A stretch of 64,000 nt of DNA from contig CAVOSE010000063.1 of the NCBI GenBank assembly GCA_963698775.1, forward strand, positions 1-64,000. The letters run 5' to 3'. The notes beneath the pieces were generated by a model. That model had not been told where the DNA came from. It ran no database searches and saw only the letters and a list, made by a program, of their open reading frames with translations. Made by a program: the position numbers and the translations under genes. This document shows positions 52,826 through 62,442 of this stretch, piece after piece. Numbering within the stretch: the first letter of the stretch is position 1; each line of letters opens with the position of its first letter. The stretch is from Thiohalocapsa sp963698775. Lineage in GTDB: Bacteria > Pseudomonadota > Gammaproteobacteria > Chromatiales > Chromatiaceae.

Positions 52826-53173
52826 TCAGGCGCAACGCGCGGCGCTGGGGCGGTTCACCATGGCCATTAGGGCCGCCTCATCCTCGGCGAAGGGAGACGA
52901 ATCGGCGGTTCCGGACGCCGTTTCCTCGAGCACACCCCTGGCCCAGGAAGGCAGCACCGGGTTGACGCTGTAGTATACCCACAGCCCCTCGCGGCGGTCG
53001 GTCACGATCGCCAGCTCGCGCAGCTGGGCCAGATGGCGTGAGATGTGCGGCTGACTTGCACCTAGCGCATGGGTCAGCTCGCACACGCAAAGTTCGGCGT
53101 GGCGCGACAAGAGCAACAGGCAGCGCAAGCGCGTGTCGTTCGCCAAGGCCGAAAAGAATTCCGTCGTTGTCAT
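52826..53173 (-). CDS. arsR: ArsR/SmtB-family repressor
   Basis: This 115-aa winged-helix repressor has FFSALANDTRLRCLLLLSRH, the metal-sensing ELCVCELTHAL with two Cys in helix alpha-3 as in ArsR, and the recognition helix GASQPHISRHLAQLRELAIV. As(III) binding releases it from DNA. It lies upstream of the acr3 cluster on the same strand. The C-terminal CA pair could add a third thiol ligand. Confidence 0.93.
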   Translation of the reverse strand: MTTTEFFSALANDTRLRCLLLLSRHAELCVCELTHALGASQPHISRHLAQLRELAIVTDRREGLWVYYSVNPVLPSWARGVLEETASGTADSSPFAEDEAALMAMVNRPSAARCA

Positions 53174-53180
53174 GCTCCCA

Positions 53181-53200
53181 ATATACCGCATACCGTATAT
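53181..53200. promoter_or_regulatory. Candidate ArsR operator before arsR
   Basis: ATATAC-N8-GTATAT is a perfect 6-bp inverted repeat 8 bases upstream of the arsR start codon, resembling the site before acr3. Confidence 0.6.
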
Positions 53201-53231
53201 GCCGGTGTCCGGTGAGCGACAACGACCGGGC

Positions 53232-53550
53232 CTACAGCGAGGGCAGGAAGTTCAAGAGGTCCTGCTTCTGATCCTCCCTAAGCCGGTTGAATCTGTTGAC
53301 GACCTTGTTGGCCTCCGACGGACCGAAGCGCCGGTTGCCGGCGCTCTTGTGCTCCTGGATCGCGACGAAGAATGGGATGCTGTCGACACCGCCGTCCTGC
53401 GCGGCAAACGCCACTTGCGGATTCACGAACCCGCTGCTGCTGCCCACCGCCGGATGAAAGTGGCAGCCGACACAGCTATCCAGGTTCACGCGGGGACCGA
53501 TGCCGTCCGCCACGTCTTCGGATTCCAAGAAGACCTCCAGGCGTTCTCCT
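53232..53550 (-). pseudogene. Di-heme oxidoreductase (thiol oxidoreductase-like) remnant
   Basis: The frame contains the heme site DSCVGCHFHPAVG in GIGPRVNLDSCVGCH, then NPQVAFAAQDGGVDSIPFFV, the start of the di-heme peroxidase-like domain. This jumps directly to a C-terminal-looking end (SEANKVVNRFNRLREDQKQD, then LLNFL). The second heme region is missing, so a large internal deletion is likely. The start is also absent. Confidence 0.65.
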
Positions 53551-53552
53551 CG

Positions 53553-53770
53553 GGCTGACCTATCGCACCTGGAGACTGATGCACGCGCTGCTGTCGGTCT
53601 TGCTGGTGGCGACCGCCTCCTGGCATGCCATTGAGCTTGGCCGACACACCGACGTGGCCCTGTCGCTGCTAGTGGTGGCGTTGGCCTCGGCGGCGGTGCT
53701 GGTGGTGATCCGGAAAACCGTTTCCGACGCTCACAAACCCGTCTCACAAACCGAGGGGGCTCGCCCATGA
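53553..53770 (+). pseudogene. Membrane helices of a ferric-reductase-like protein (fragment)
   Basis: GLTYRTWRLMHALLSVLLVA and SWHAIELGRHTDVALSLLVV give two membrane helices with a His, in the style of ferric reductase/cytochrome b transmembrane domains. The frame runs from inside the remnant above, which shows a fusion of two broken genes near 53550. The end overlaps the flavoprotein start by ATGA. Confidence 0.45.
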
Positions 53771-55553
53771 ATGATCCGCATGACAACAACGGCATATCGC
53801 GCCGCCGCTTCTTGACGCTGGCCGGTGGCACGGCCGGGGTGGCGACGCTCGCGGCCATGGGGATGGCCCTGGGTTGGGGCGAGAACCGGGCCGCCTTCGA
53901 TCCCGACAACATGGACCAAAAGACCCACCAGACCGACGTGCTCGTGATCGGCGGCGGCATGGCCGGACTGTTCGCGGCGGCCAAGGCGCACGATGCCGGC
54001 GCGCGGGTGATGGTGCTGTCCAAGGGGCGGCTCGGCGCGTCGGGGCAGACGCCCTTTGCCAAGGGCATCTTCGCGTTCGACGCGCGCGAGGCGGGCATCT
54101 CGCTGGATGCGTTCGTGGCGGAGGTGTCGCGCTCCGCGCTCGGCACCAACAACCCGGTCTACACACGCCAGATGGCGAAGCATTCCGCGGCCAGGGTCGC
54201 GGAGCTGCGCGAGTGGGGCTTCTTCGACTCACCGCTCTACAACCAGGCCTTCTCGCGGCCCTTGGTGGCGCGCGGCATCCCGCTGATCGAGCGGGTCATG
54301 GTCACCCATCTCATCGAGCACGAGGGCCGCATCGCCGGTGCCGCGGGTTTCACGCTGGACAATGGCCACCTGATCCAGGTTGCCGCCAAGGGCGTGATCC
54401 TGTGCACCGGTGCCGGCGGCTTCAAGCCCAACGGCTTTCCGATCTGCGACCTGACCCATGACGGCAGCGTGATGGCCTACCGGATCGGCGCCAAGGTGAC
54501 CGGCAAGGAATGGAACGACGGCCACCCGGGCCAGGCACAGAACCCGGCGGCCTGCTTCGACGGCTGGCACGGTATGTTCGAGCGCAAGCCGGGCGTGACC
54601 GGGGTCGGCATTCGCCACGATCTCGGCGTGGAGCTGAACTACGCCGCCTACACCCAGGGTGCGCCGCTGCCGCCCGGTCCACCGGATAGGATGGTGGGGA
54701 CGCTGGACGGAGGTCCCTTCAGGCCGCCGGGTTTCGACCACCCGCACGGGCCACCGCCAGCGCCTGGGGGCGATCGGCTCGCCAGCGCTCCTGAGCATCG
54801 TTCGCCGCCACCCGGACCGGGTGGTCCCGGCGGATGGACCGGGCGGCGACGGGCCTCCACCCGGGATGGGGGGAATGCCCGTCGGCGGCTCCTCGGCGGG
54901 CATGGCCATCCACAAGTCAGAGGGTCTGGTGCCGATCAACGACCACTGCGAGTCGAACATCCCCGGCCTCTATGCCGCCGGCGATGCCCTCGGGCTCGTA
55001 CATGGCCGGGGCCATCTACACCCAGATCGGCTCGTCCCTGGCCGGCTCCGCGGTCCAGGGGGCCATCGCCGGCGAGGCCGCCGCGGGTTACAGCCAGGGC
55101 GTGCCGATGCCGTCCGTGCCGGCGGACAAGCTGGCGCAAGTGGAGCAAGAGATGCTGGCGCCGTTGCGGCGCGAGTCGGGCTATGGCCCGGCCTGGGTCA
55201 CGCAAACCCTACAGGGCGTCATGATTCCGAACTTCGTTCTGTACATCAAAAAGGAGGCCATGCTGAAGGCGGCGCTGGCCTATATCGAAGAGCTTCGGGA
55301 TCACCATCTGCCGATGCTGCGCGCCTGCGATTTGCACGAGCTTCGGCTGGCGCATGAGACCGCGAACATGATCGTCAGCGCGGAGATGAAGCTGCGGGCG
55401 TCGCTGATGCGCACGGAGAGCCGCTGCAGTCATTTCCGGCTCGACTACCCCGACATGGACGACGCAAACTGGCAGGCTTGGATCAACATTCATCAAGACG
55501 CCGACGGCCGGATGCGACTGGAGAAGCAGCCATTCGATCGCTGGCCGGCGTAG
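53767..55553 (+). pseudogene. Tat-exported FAD-dependent fumarate reductase/SdhA-like flavoprotein, two frameshifts
   Basis: It begins with a Tat leader (SRRRFLTLAGGTAGVATLAA), then the FAD motif VLVIGGGMAGLFAAAKAHDA and the GRLGASGQTPFAKGIFAFD loop. Frame changes near 54775 and 54995 separate the middle GGMPVGGSSAGMAIHKSEGL, the C-terminal FAD motif IPGLYAAGDALG and the helical domain (ELRLAHETANMIVSAEMKLR). Restored length is about 595 aa. It resembles periplasmic flavoproteins of the adenylylsulfate reductase/fumarate reductase superfamily. Confidence 0.8.
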
Positions 55554-55566
55554 CGACGCTCTGATC

Positions 55567-55683
55567 GGCCTTGATCATCAACCCCGCCATCCACTAACAG
55601 ACTTTGCGTAGTCGGGGCTTCAAGCCCTGATTTCGTCAGGCCAAGATGGCCTGACTACGCAGCCTGACGTCAACGTGGCCGGA
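55567..55683. repeat. Diverged relative of the 131-bp MITE
   Basis: GGCCTTGATCATCAACC at the left matches the MITE end. The middle GTAGTCGGGGCTTCAAGCCC and GTCAGGCCAAGATGGCCTGA repeats the two hairpins, and GTGGCCGGAACC at about 55673 recalls the right inner terminus. The rest of the 540-bp gap up to 56092 shows no gene; GGGGCTTCAGCCCC at 55918 is a further small palindrome. Confidence 0.7.
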
Positions 55684-56092
55684 ACCAACCCGAGCCGCGT
55701 GCTGCACTTCGGCGCGATACAGCCCGGCACCGTCCGAGCCTACATCTCCAAACGGACAGGCGGAGGATGTAGGGCGGAACGCGATAGCGGTTCCGCCTCC
55801 TCGGCGGGGCGACGAGCCAATCGGCTATTTCGAACCGATCCTTGTACGACGGCGGTCGAAATGGCCGATCGCCCTATTGGGGTCGGTATAACTACGACAT
55901 TTAAGCCCTAACCAGACGGGGCTTCAGCCCCTCTGACCCGATCATCTGTCGCGATCTGTAACCCTGGCTGCCGCGACGCCCCAATCCTCATGAACAGCTC
56001 ACATTCGCCACATCCTCGTTTCACGGTCGCGACGTACTCTGAACGCCTGTTGGGGGCTCCTGCCCCTATTGTTAAACCAATCGGAGTAGTCG

Positions 56093-56761
56093 ATGAACAA
56101 GACCCAATTGATCCTGATGTCAGCCTTTATTGCCGGCGCGCAGACGGCAAACGCGGATGAGCCCGGCTGGTATAGCTCGCTCAACCTCGGTCTCGCAATC
56201 CCAGAAGGTAGCCTGATGCATGGCGGCAACCCAGACCGTGGGCCGGACTATGATCTGGACGACGGCGGTGTCGCCGGGCTTGGCGCCGGCTATGGCTTCG
56301 GCAATGGACTGCGATTGGGGGCGGAGCTGCGCTACCGCGCGTTCGACGCCGGCGGGATCTCGCACGCGGCCTACGGCGCTCCGTCGTTGGCCAACGGTTC
56401 GGTGAAAAGCACGACCCTCATGACCAACCTCTCCTACGATTTCCTTCTGCGGCGCGGCAACCTGCGTCCGTACGTGAAGGGTAGGATCGGTGCGGCCTGG
56501 AATGACGCGGACGCCGATGTACTCGGCATGGACCGTTCCGCCGGGTGAGGTATCTATTCTTCGGCAACGGATATCCAGTTCGCCTGGTCCCTGGGCGCAG
56601 GTGTCGCTTATCCGATCGATGACAGCTTGTCCTTGACCGCGGAGTATCAGTACGTGGATCTCGGAAGCGCCGAAACCGGCGGGGACATCAACGAGCAGAG
56701 CATGCGCTTCGACGACCTGGGCTCCCACGAGATGACGCTCGGCCTGCGCTACAAGTTCTGA
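56093..56761 (+). pseudogene. Outer-membrane beta-barrel protein, one frameshift
   Basis: A signal peptide (MNKTQLILMSAFIAGAQTAN) is followed by alternating amphipathic strands. GLGAGYGFGNGLRLGAELRY and TLMTNLSYDFLLRRGNLRPY are typical of the OmpA-like/Opacity porin barrels. One indel near 56547 interrupts the frame; the tail SLGAGVAYPIDDSLSLTAEY ends with LGLRYKF, and Phe at the C-terminus fits BAM recognition. Restored length is about 222 aa. Confidence 0.75.
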
Positions 56762-56869
56762 CCGCGTTTGCTTACATGATGCCGAAGCCGGGCGAGCACG
56801 CGGCACATAGCGCGGGAGGCGTTGCGCATCCCGCCGCTTCCCGCGCAATGAAGATCGAGGATAGGACTT

Positions 56870-57386
56870 ATGAACAACACCATCACCACTCTCGCCCTCA
56901 GCATCTCGACGACGCTGGCCACCGACCTCCGGCCGATCCCGAAACGCCTCGGATTGATCGGCGCGGTCTTCCGCGAGCTGGGCCGCTCGGCACGGGCGAC
57001 GCTCGGCGGACAACCGCGTCGGGAGCGGGCAGCCTTGGACTTCGTGCGTGCACATGCGACCAAGGGCAACGCCGAGTCTGTGCTGTGCGCCCTTGATCGC
57101 TTCGCACGCGAGCAACGCTTCATGATGAATCTGGGCAACGATAAAGGGCGCATCCTGGATGAGCTTTTGGCTCAGCGCCCCGCAAACGCGCGTGTGCTCG
57201 AGTTCGGGACCTACTGCGGCTATTCCGCGGTCCGGATGGCGCGCCTGCTCCGAGGGGGCGGCCGCAGTCATCTCTATTGAGGCGAATCCTCGTCACGCAC
57301 GGATCGCTCAGGCGATCTGCCGGTTCGCCGCGGTAGACGACCACGTCAAAATCATGGTCGGAGAGACTAGCGCGATCATACCCGTG
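56870..57386 (+). pseudogene. COMT-like O-methyltransferase, truncated
   Basis: The N-terminal part (KGNAESVLCALDRFAREQRF and ILDELLAQRPANARVLEFGT, then YCGYSA) matches bacterial catechol-O-methyltransferase-like enzymes, with the SAM motif LEFGTYCGYS. After a frameshift near 57265 the text AVISIEANPRHARIAQAICR continues the domain, then the similarity stops at about 57386. The catalytic second half is absent. Confidence 0.75.
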
Positions 57387-57458
57387 CGGGTGAAGCCGCA
57401 CCTACAACGGGGTGCAAGCCTCAGGCGGTGGGCTCTGGACGCTGCCAACGCCGGGGTA

Positions 57459-58915
57459 TCAAGCGCCGGTCTCGACCCGGTTGCGCCCGTTGCGCTTCGC
57501 GGCATACAGCGCCTCGTCGGCACGCCGGATGAAAGCGTGCGCGTCGTCCGCGGGCGCGAAGTCGGCGACGCCGCAACTGATCGCCGTAAGGGGTCGGTGC
57601 CGCAATCTTGATTTTGGTCAACCCGTCACGCTGGATGAGATGACCGGTCACGCTAAGGTTGCCGATATAGGCGTCGACCTCACCTCGGAACAGGGCGCGT
57701 AGGGCGTCCTCGGTGGACTCGCTGAGATGCCGGTGCATGGACGGCTGGTCGCGCTCGACGTTTGTTGCATCTTGCAGCCCCGTTCGACGGCGACGGTGCG
57801 TCCGCTTAGGTCGTTGATGGCAAACACGTCGATGGTGTCTGTAGACGTCAAGATGACCCAGGGCGAGCTGAGATACGGCTCGCTAACGGCAAGGGTCTGT
57901 CCGCGCTCAATGGCGGAACAGACCGCCGGCGACGGGTCGTAGCGCCCGTTTGCTCCGGCATGGTGTTGCGCATCAGGGTGTAGGCGTCGTGGTTGAAGCC
58001 GAGCATGAAGTCGGCGTGCCCGGCGCGCAATAGGTTAAACGCAGCGATCGGTGTCTCGGCGGCGACCACGGTGACGCTGTCCCGCAGCTCGGGGAACTCG
58101 TTCCGCACTTGGGTCAGTCCACCGACGACGGCGAGGCGGGAGCCCGCCAGGTCCTCCGGGCCCGCGATGGACCGCCCATTGTCGACGCGAGCGAAAAGCG
58201 TGAAGCTCGAACTGAGCCGGAACTGGGGGGTCAGGAAGCCGCTCTTCTCGGCCCGCTCTTTGCCAACCGCACCGACCACGTCGATGCCGTCGCCACGGCG
58301 CGCGCGGCGCATGACCTCGGCGCAGGGCGCATCGACGAACTCAAACTCAATGCCGAGTCGTTTGCCGAGTTGGCCGTATAGGTCGGGCAAGATACCGCTC
58401 AGACTGCCGTCGGGCAGCTGAATCAGGTCCGGCGCCACCTAGCGGCTGGAGCTTCCGATCCGCAACACGGGGGTGTTGTTGCAACCAAAGCTGCTCGGCC
58501 GTCGTCAGGTGCAGCGGGTAGAGCATCTCGCGTGTCGACTCGGTCCATTTCAACAACACCGACTGCAGGAATGGGACATCGAGCGCGGCGATGGCCTTGT
58601 CCAGAATGCTCTGCAGGATCGGATACTCGGGGTTAACGCCGATGACCACATCGAGACCGCGTTCCGCGACAAAGGCAACCGCGAGATCGGACATCATGTA
58701 CTTGGCTGTCACAAAGGGGTAGTTGATGTAGCCGAGCAAGGCGTCCGCATCTCCGCGCGCCACCAGATGCATCTGCTCCAATGGGCCTTCTACCTCGACG
58801 ACCTCGGCACCGTCGATGCGCGCGGCCCAGTCTTTCATCCATTGATCGCCTGCCGGCACGGCGATGCGCTTATCCACCAGGTCCGCTTGCGCAAAAATAG
58901 CGTCGTGGATTGTTT
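57459..58915 (-). pseudogene. Multi-SBP-domain diguanylate cyclase remnant
   Basis: On the minus strand, part of one periplasmic substrate-binding domain (VPAGDQWMKDWAARIDGAEV, YINYPFVTAKYMMSDLAVAF) is followed by the joint LTTAEQLWLQQHP and a second domain (GSLSGILPDLYGQLGKRLGI). A broken third comes next (LFRGEVDAYIGNLSVTGHLI). It ends with only the last piece of a GGDEF domain (ADEALYAAKRNGRNRVETG) up to TGA at 57459-57461. Several frameshifts, a missing N-terminus and a deletion removing the GG(D/E)EF site make it inactive. Confidence 0.72.
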
Positions 58916-59038
58916 GAACGCTTCCCGCTGGGGAAGACTCGCGGACAGTGGAGCGTCGGGAAGCACTGCTGTATGAATCTGCGTCTGTCGGTGGCGGTCC
59001 GGATGGGGAGATGATGCAGCATTGCCGCGCTGCCCTGC

Positions 59039-59953
59039 TCAACGAGGCCGGCGCGCGACCCACCGCGAACTCCCCAGCGTCGCCAGCACGATGCCTCCCG
59101 CGATGAGTCCGACACCGGCGGCGTGAAACCACTGTAGCCGCTCGCCGAGCAATAGTGTCGCCAGCAGCGCGCCGAACGCCGGCATGAGATGTATGTACTG
59201 ACCGGTGCGGTTCGCGCCCATCTCCTGCACGGCGCGATTCCAGAAAATATAGGCCAGTACCGACGGGAACAGACCCACGTAGCCGATGGCCCCCAAGGTG
59301 GTCGGGGTCATCGCGAAGCGATGCCCTTGGGCCAGCTCCCAGGCATATAGGCCGCTCAACGGCAGCAGGCCAATGCCGATAATGGCAGCCAGAAACGGCA
59401 GCGGTGCAAGTTCCGACGGGCGCCAGCGTAGGCAGACGGAATAGAGCGCCCAATCCAGCCCCGCCGCGAGAATCCACAGGTCGCCTTGATTCACTGCCAT
59501 GCCGACGAGGAGCAACGGCCGACCTTCCGTCGCGATGACCACCACGCCCGCCAACGACAGCAGGATACCGAGGGCTTGGAGCAGGCTGATCGCCTGGCCA
59601 AGCAATAGGAATGACAGGCCGACGATGACGACCGGCGTCGCTGACGACAGTAGCACGCCATTGGTGGCGCTGGTGTGCTGTAAGCCGATGTAAGCAAGAG
59701 TGTTGTAGTTGGTGATACCGAGGATCGCCAGCAGTGCCAGCAGCGGCCAGTGGCGCAGCAGCAACGGCCACTGCGCGCGCAGCCCGGACCAGGCAAAGGG
59801 CAGCAGAATCACGAAGGCTGTCATCCAACGCCAGAACGACAGCGCAATGGGCGGTATGTCGGTGTGCAACGCGCGGGCAAGCACAAAGTTGCCGGCCCAA
59901 AACAGCGGTGGCAGTGCCGCCAAGAGCCAGATCGGTCTTTCCGTGATGCGCAT
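59039..59953 (-). CDS. EamA/DMT-family transporter
   Basis: This 304-aa, ten-helix drug/metabolite exporter has two EamA repeats. LPPLFWAGNFVLARALHTDI and ALSFWRWMTAFVILLPFAW are in the first, SVLAYIFWNRAVQEMGANRT and FGALLATLLLGERLQWFHAA in the second. The substrate is unknown. ATG 59953 (MRITERPIW) is preferred over the longer frame. Confidence 0.9.
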   Translation of the reverse strand: MRITERPIWLLAALPPLFWAGNFVLARALHTDIPPIALSFWRWMTAFVILLPFAWSGLRAQWPLLLRHWPLLALLAILGITNYNTLAYIGLQHTSATNGVLLSSATPVVIVGLSFLLLGQAISLLQALGILLSLAGVVVIATEGRPLLLVGMAVNQGDLWILAAGLDWALYSVCLRWRPSELAPLPFLAAIIGIGLLPLSGLYAWELAQGHRFAMTPTTLGAIGYVGLFPSVLAYIFWNRAVQEMGANRTGQYIHLMPAFGALLATLLLGERLQWFHAAGVGLIAGGIVLATLGSSRWVARRPR

Positions 59954-60099
59954 GCGTCTTGATTTCACCCAGGCGCTTTCGGGGCAGTTCGACTGGGTGA
60001 TTGGCCAAACCTTGCCCAAATCGCCACAAACGCCGAATCCTGTGCAATAATTAGGTGTCTTTGCATCGCAAAAACAGCTTGATAGCCAGACTAGTTAAA

Positions 60100-60969
60100 A
60101 TGTCTTCTAGTGGTTTGACACGCCGGCTCGTCGCTGCATCCCCGGTGTTATTCGTGATCTTGTTGCTGCTCTCTGGTGCCGCTGTTGCCGGCCCGGATAT
60201 CCGCTCCGGCGCCGCCTTGATCATCGACCACTACGGTAACCGGGTCTACGGCAAGAACACCACCGACGTGCGCTCCATCGCCTCCATCACGAAGCTGATG
60301 ACGGCCATGGTGGTGCTGGATGCCGACGTGCCGCTGGACGACCGTATCACCATCACCGAGCAAGACCGCGACCGGCTGCGCTGGAGTCGCTCGCGGCTGC
60401 GCATCGGCAAGGCAACGCTGTCGCGACGCGATATGTTGAGGGTGGCGCTGATGTCCTCCGACAACCGTGCCGCCGCGGCGCTAGGCCGCACCACCTTCGC
60501 CGGTGGAACGCCAGACTTCGTCGCGGCCATGAATGCAAAGGCGACGGCGCTCGGGATGGACGACAGCCGGTTTGCCGATGCCTCGGGGCTCGACGGCAAT
60601 AATCAGTCCACAGCGGAGGATCTGATTCGCATGGTGCACGCCGCATCGCAGTATCCGCTGATCCGCGAGATCACGTCCACCGGTGAGTACACCGCACATC
60701 CCTACGGGAACCGTGGCGCGCTCGAGTACCGCAACACCAATCCCCTCGTGCGGGACCGACGCTGGGAGGTCGAACTCAGCAAGACCGGCTACATTCACGA
60801 GGCCGGTCGTTGCCTGGTGATGCAGGCGGTCATCGCCGGCCGGCGCCTGTATATCGTCCTGCTGAACGGGCAGGGCAAGATGACACCGGTTGGTGATTCC
60901 AATCGACTGCGCGAATGGCTCAAGACCAACGGCGACCGACGTACCGCTAGCGTCGCACGCGGCGGCTGA
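60100..60969 (+). CDS. pbpG: D-alanyl-D-alanine endopeptidase (PBP7-type)
   Basis: This 289-aa periplasmic serine peptidase cleaves DD-crosslinks in peptidoglycan. The signal segment is VLFVILLLLSGAAVA. The penicillin-binding triad is complete: SITK (Ser62-Lys65), SSDN and KTGYIHEAG. SRFADASGLDGNNQSTAEDL is typical of the PBP7/S11 family. ATG 60100 is chosen because the signal peptide follows; GTG 60055 would add 15 residues. Confidence 0.92.
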   Translation: MSSSGLTRRLVAASPVLFVILLLLSGAAVAGPDIRSGAALIIDHYGNRVYGKNTTDVRSIASITKLMTAMVVLDADVPLDDRITITEQDRDRLRWSRSRLRIGKATLSRRDMLRVALMSSDNRAAAALGRTTFAGGTPDFVAAMNAKATALGMDDSRFADASGLDGNNQSTAEDLIRMVHAASQYPLIREITSTGEYTAHPYGNRGALEYRNTNPLVRDRRWEVELSKTGYIHEAGRCLVMQAVIAGRRLYIVLLNGQGKMTPVGDSNRLREWLKTNGDRRTASVARGG

Positions 60970-61349
60970 GGCGTCGCGCCTTGCTGCATATCGGCAAGGG
61001 TCGTTCGGTGGCTATCGCTGTGCTACTGTCGCCTTGTCGGCGCGAGATTGGTTCGACGCCGTCGACACCGAAACCAACGATCCGAGGGCGGTAGCGCGGC
61101 GGCGGCGTCGAGGGCTTGGCAAAGCCCTCGAAGCGCTGGCCGAATCACGAGGCCGCATAGCGCGAGTGTTCCACGCGAAGCCGCGAAGCGCGAAGAAATG
61201 GAGTTCGCGGACCCATAGTTGACCGACGCGCTGATTTGCGGCTATCGACCTGCCACGTCGGAAAGTCTGTCCAAGCGTTTGGTCTCCTTCGCGCCTTCGC
61301 GTGAGATTCATAAATCGTCGTGGATTGATTAGCCCAGAGGTGTGTCTGT
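60970..61349. other. Spacer between pbpG and emrA-like gene
   Basis: No gene is seen. GAAGCCGCGAAGCGCGAAGA (about 61178-61197) and CTTCGCGCCTTCGCGTGAGA (61287-61306) face each other as the arms of a loose inverted repeat. Confidence 0.4.
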
Positions 61350-62432
61350 ATGGCCGAGCAAGACCCCGACGCATCGCCCAAGAAAGGCATGGCCAAGCAG
61401 ATTTTAGCTGTCTTGCTGGCATTGGTCGTCGGCGGCCTGCTGGCGTTTGGGGCCTATCTCTACTGGCAATACGAAGACGCGCATCCAAGCGCGGACGACG
61501 CCTACGTGATGGCCAACTACGTTTGGATCTCTCCACGGGTAGACGGTCAGGTGACCGAGGTCTTCGTCACCGAGAACCAACGCGTCCAGGCCGGCGACGA
61601 GCTGTTCCGCCTCGATGCGAGACCGTTCGCCGCCGCACTCGAAAAGGCCAGCAGCGCCGAACTTCTGGTGAAGCAAGACATTCAAGTCCAGATGGCGGCC
61701 GTTCATGCCGCGGAGGCAAAGGTCCGCGAGCAACAGGCCAATGTCGACCAGGCCAAGGCGCAGTTCGAGCGGGTATCAAAACTGGTCAAGCGCGGTGACG
61801 AGGCGAAACTTCGCGGCATTGAGGTAGAGGACGCCTACAAGGCAGCGCAGGCCACGTTGGACGATCTGCTGGCGGAACTGGACCTGGCACGCAAGACCCT
61901 CGGGCCCAGTCAGGTCCAGCAGGCACGCATCGACGAGGCAGCGGCCGCGGTGCAGTTGGCAACATTGGATGTCGACTGGACGCTGGTCAAAGCCCCTGCC
62001 GATGGCTGGGTGACGCGGGTGACCCTGCGCCCTGGCGACGTGGTACAGACCGCCGATCAACTGTTCGTGCTGGTCGAGGCCGGTACCTGGTGGGTGCAGG
62101 CCAATTTCAGGGAGACCCAGCTAGCATCCTTGTTGCCCGAGATGCCCGCCGAAGTGACCATCGACCTCTACGGCAATCGTCGTTTTCAGGGCACGGTCGA
62201 GAGTATCGGCCCAGCCAGCGCGGCATCGTTCTCACTGCTGCCAGCGCAAAATACCACTGGCAATTGGGTCAAGGTCACGCAGCGCATTCCCGTGCGCATC
62301 GCTTTGCAGCCTATGGACCCGACCGCGCCCTATCGCCTGGGCGCCAGTGCCAGCGTGACCGTCCTCACGCAATCCGCATCCAGCGACACGGGAGCGGTGC
62401 AGGGCGACGACATCACTGCCGGCAATCGGTGA
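61350..62432 (+). CDS. emrA: HlyD/EmrA-family membrane fusion protein
   Basis: This 360-aa periplasmic adaptor has one N-terminal membrane helix (ILAVLLALVVGGLLAFGAYL). The lipoyl half-motif is VDGQVTEVFVTENQRVQAGD, followed by an alpha-hairpin (about 100-190) and the second half-motif LVKAPADGWVTRVTLRPGDV. A C-terminal beta-barrel domain follows. It sits 10 bases before a DHA2 transporter gene, so the pair should form an EmrAB-like tripartite pump with an outer-membrane channel encoded elsewhere. Confidence 0.92.
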   Translation: MAEQDPDASPKKGMAKQILAVLLALVVGGLLAFGAYLYWQYEDAHPSADDAYVMANYVWISPRVDGQVTEVFVTENQRVQAGDELFRLDARPFAAALEKASSAELLVKQDIQVQMAAVHAAEAKVREQQANVDQAKAQFERVSKLVKRGDEAKLRGIEVEDAYKAAQATLDDLLAELDLARKTLGPSQVQQARIDEAAAAVQLATLDVDWTLVKAPADGWVTRVTLRPGDVVQTADQLFVLVEAGTWWVQANFRETQLASLLPEMPAEVTIDLYGNRRFQGTVESIGPASAASFSLLPAQNTTGNWVKVTQRIPVRIALQPMDPTAPYRLGASASVTVLTQSASSDTGAVQGDDITAGNR

Positions 62433-62442
62433 GCGATTCACG

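Noticed and set aside
60219..60236. TTGATCATCGACC inside the PBP7 gene resembling the MITE end
   Set aside because: It encodes the conserved start of the peptidase domain and no second terminus is present.
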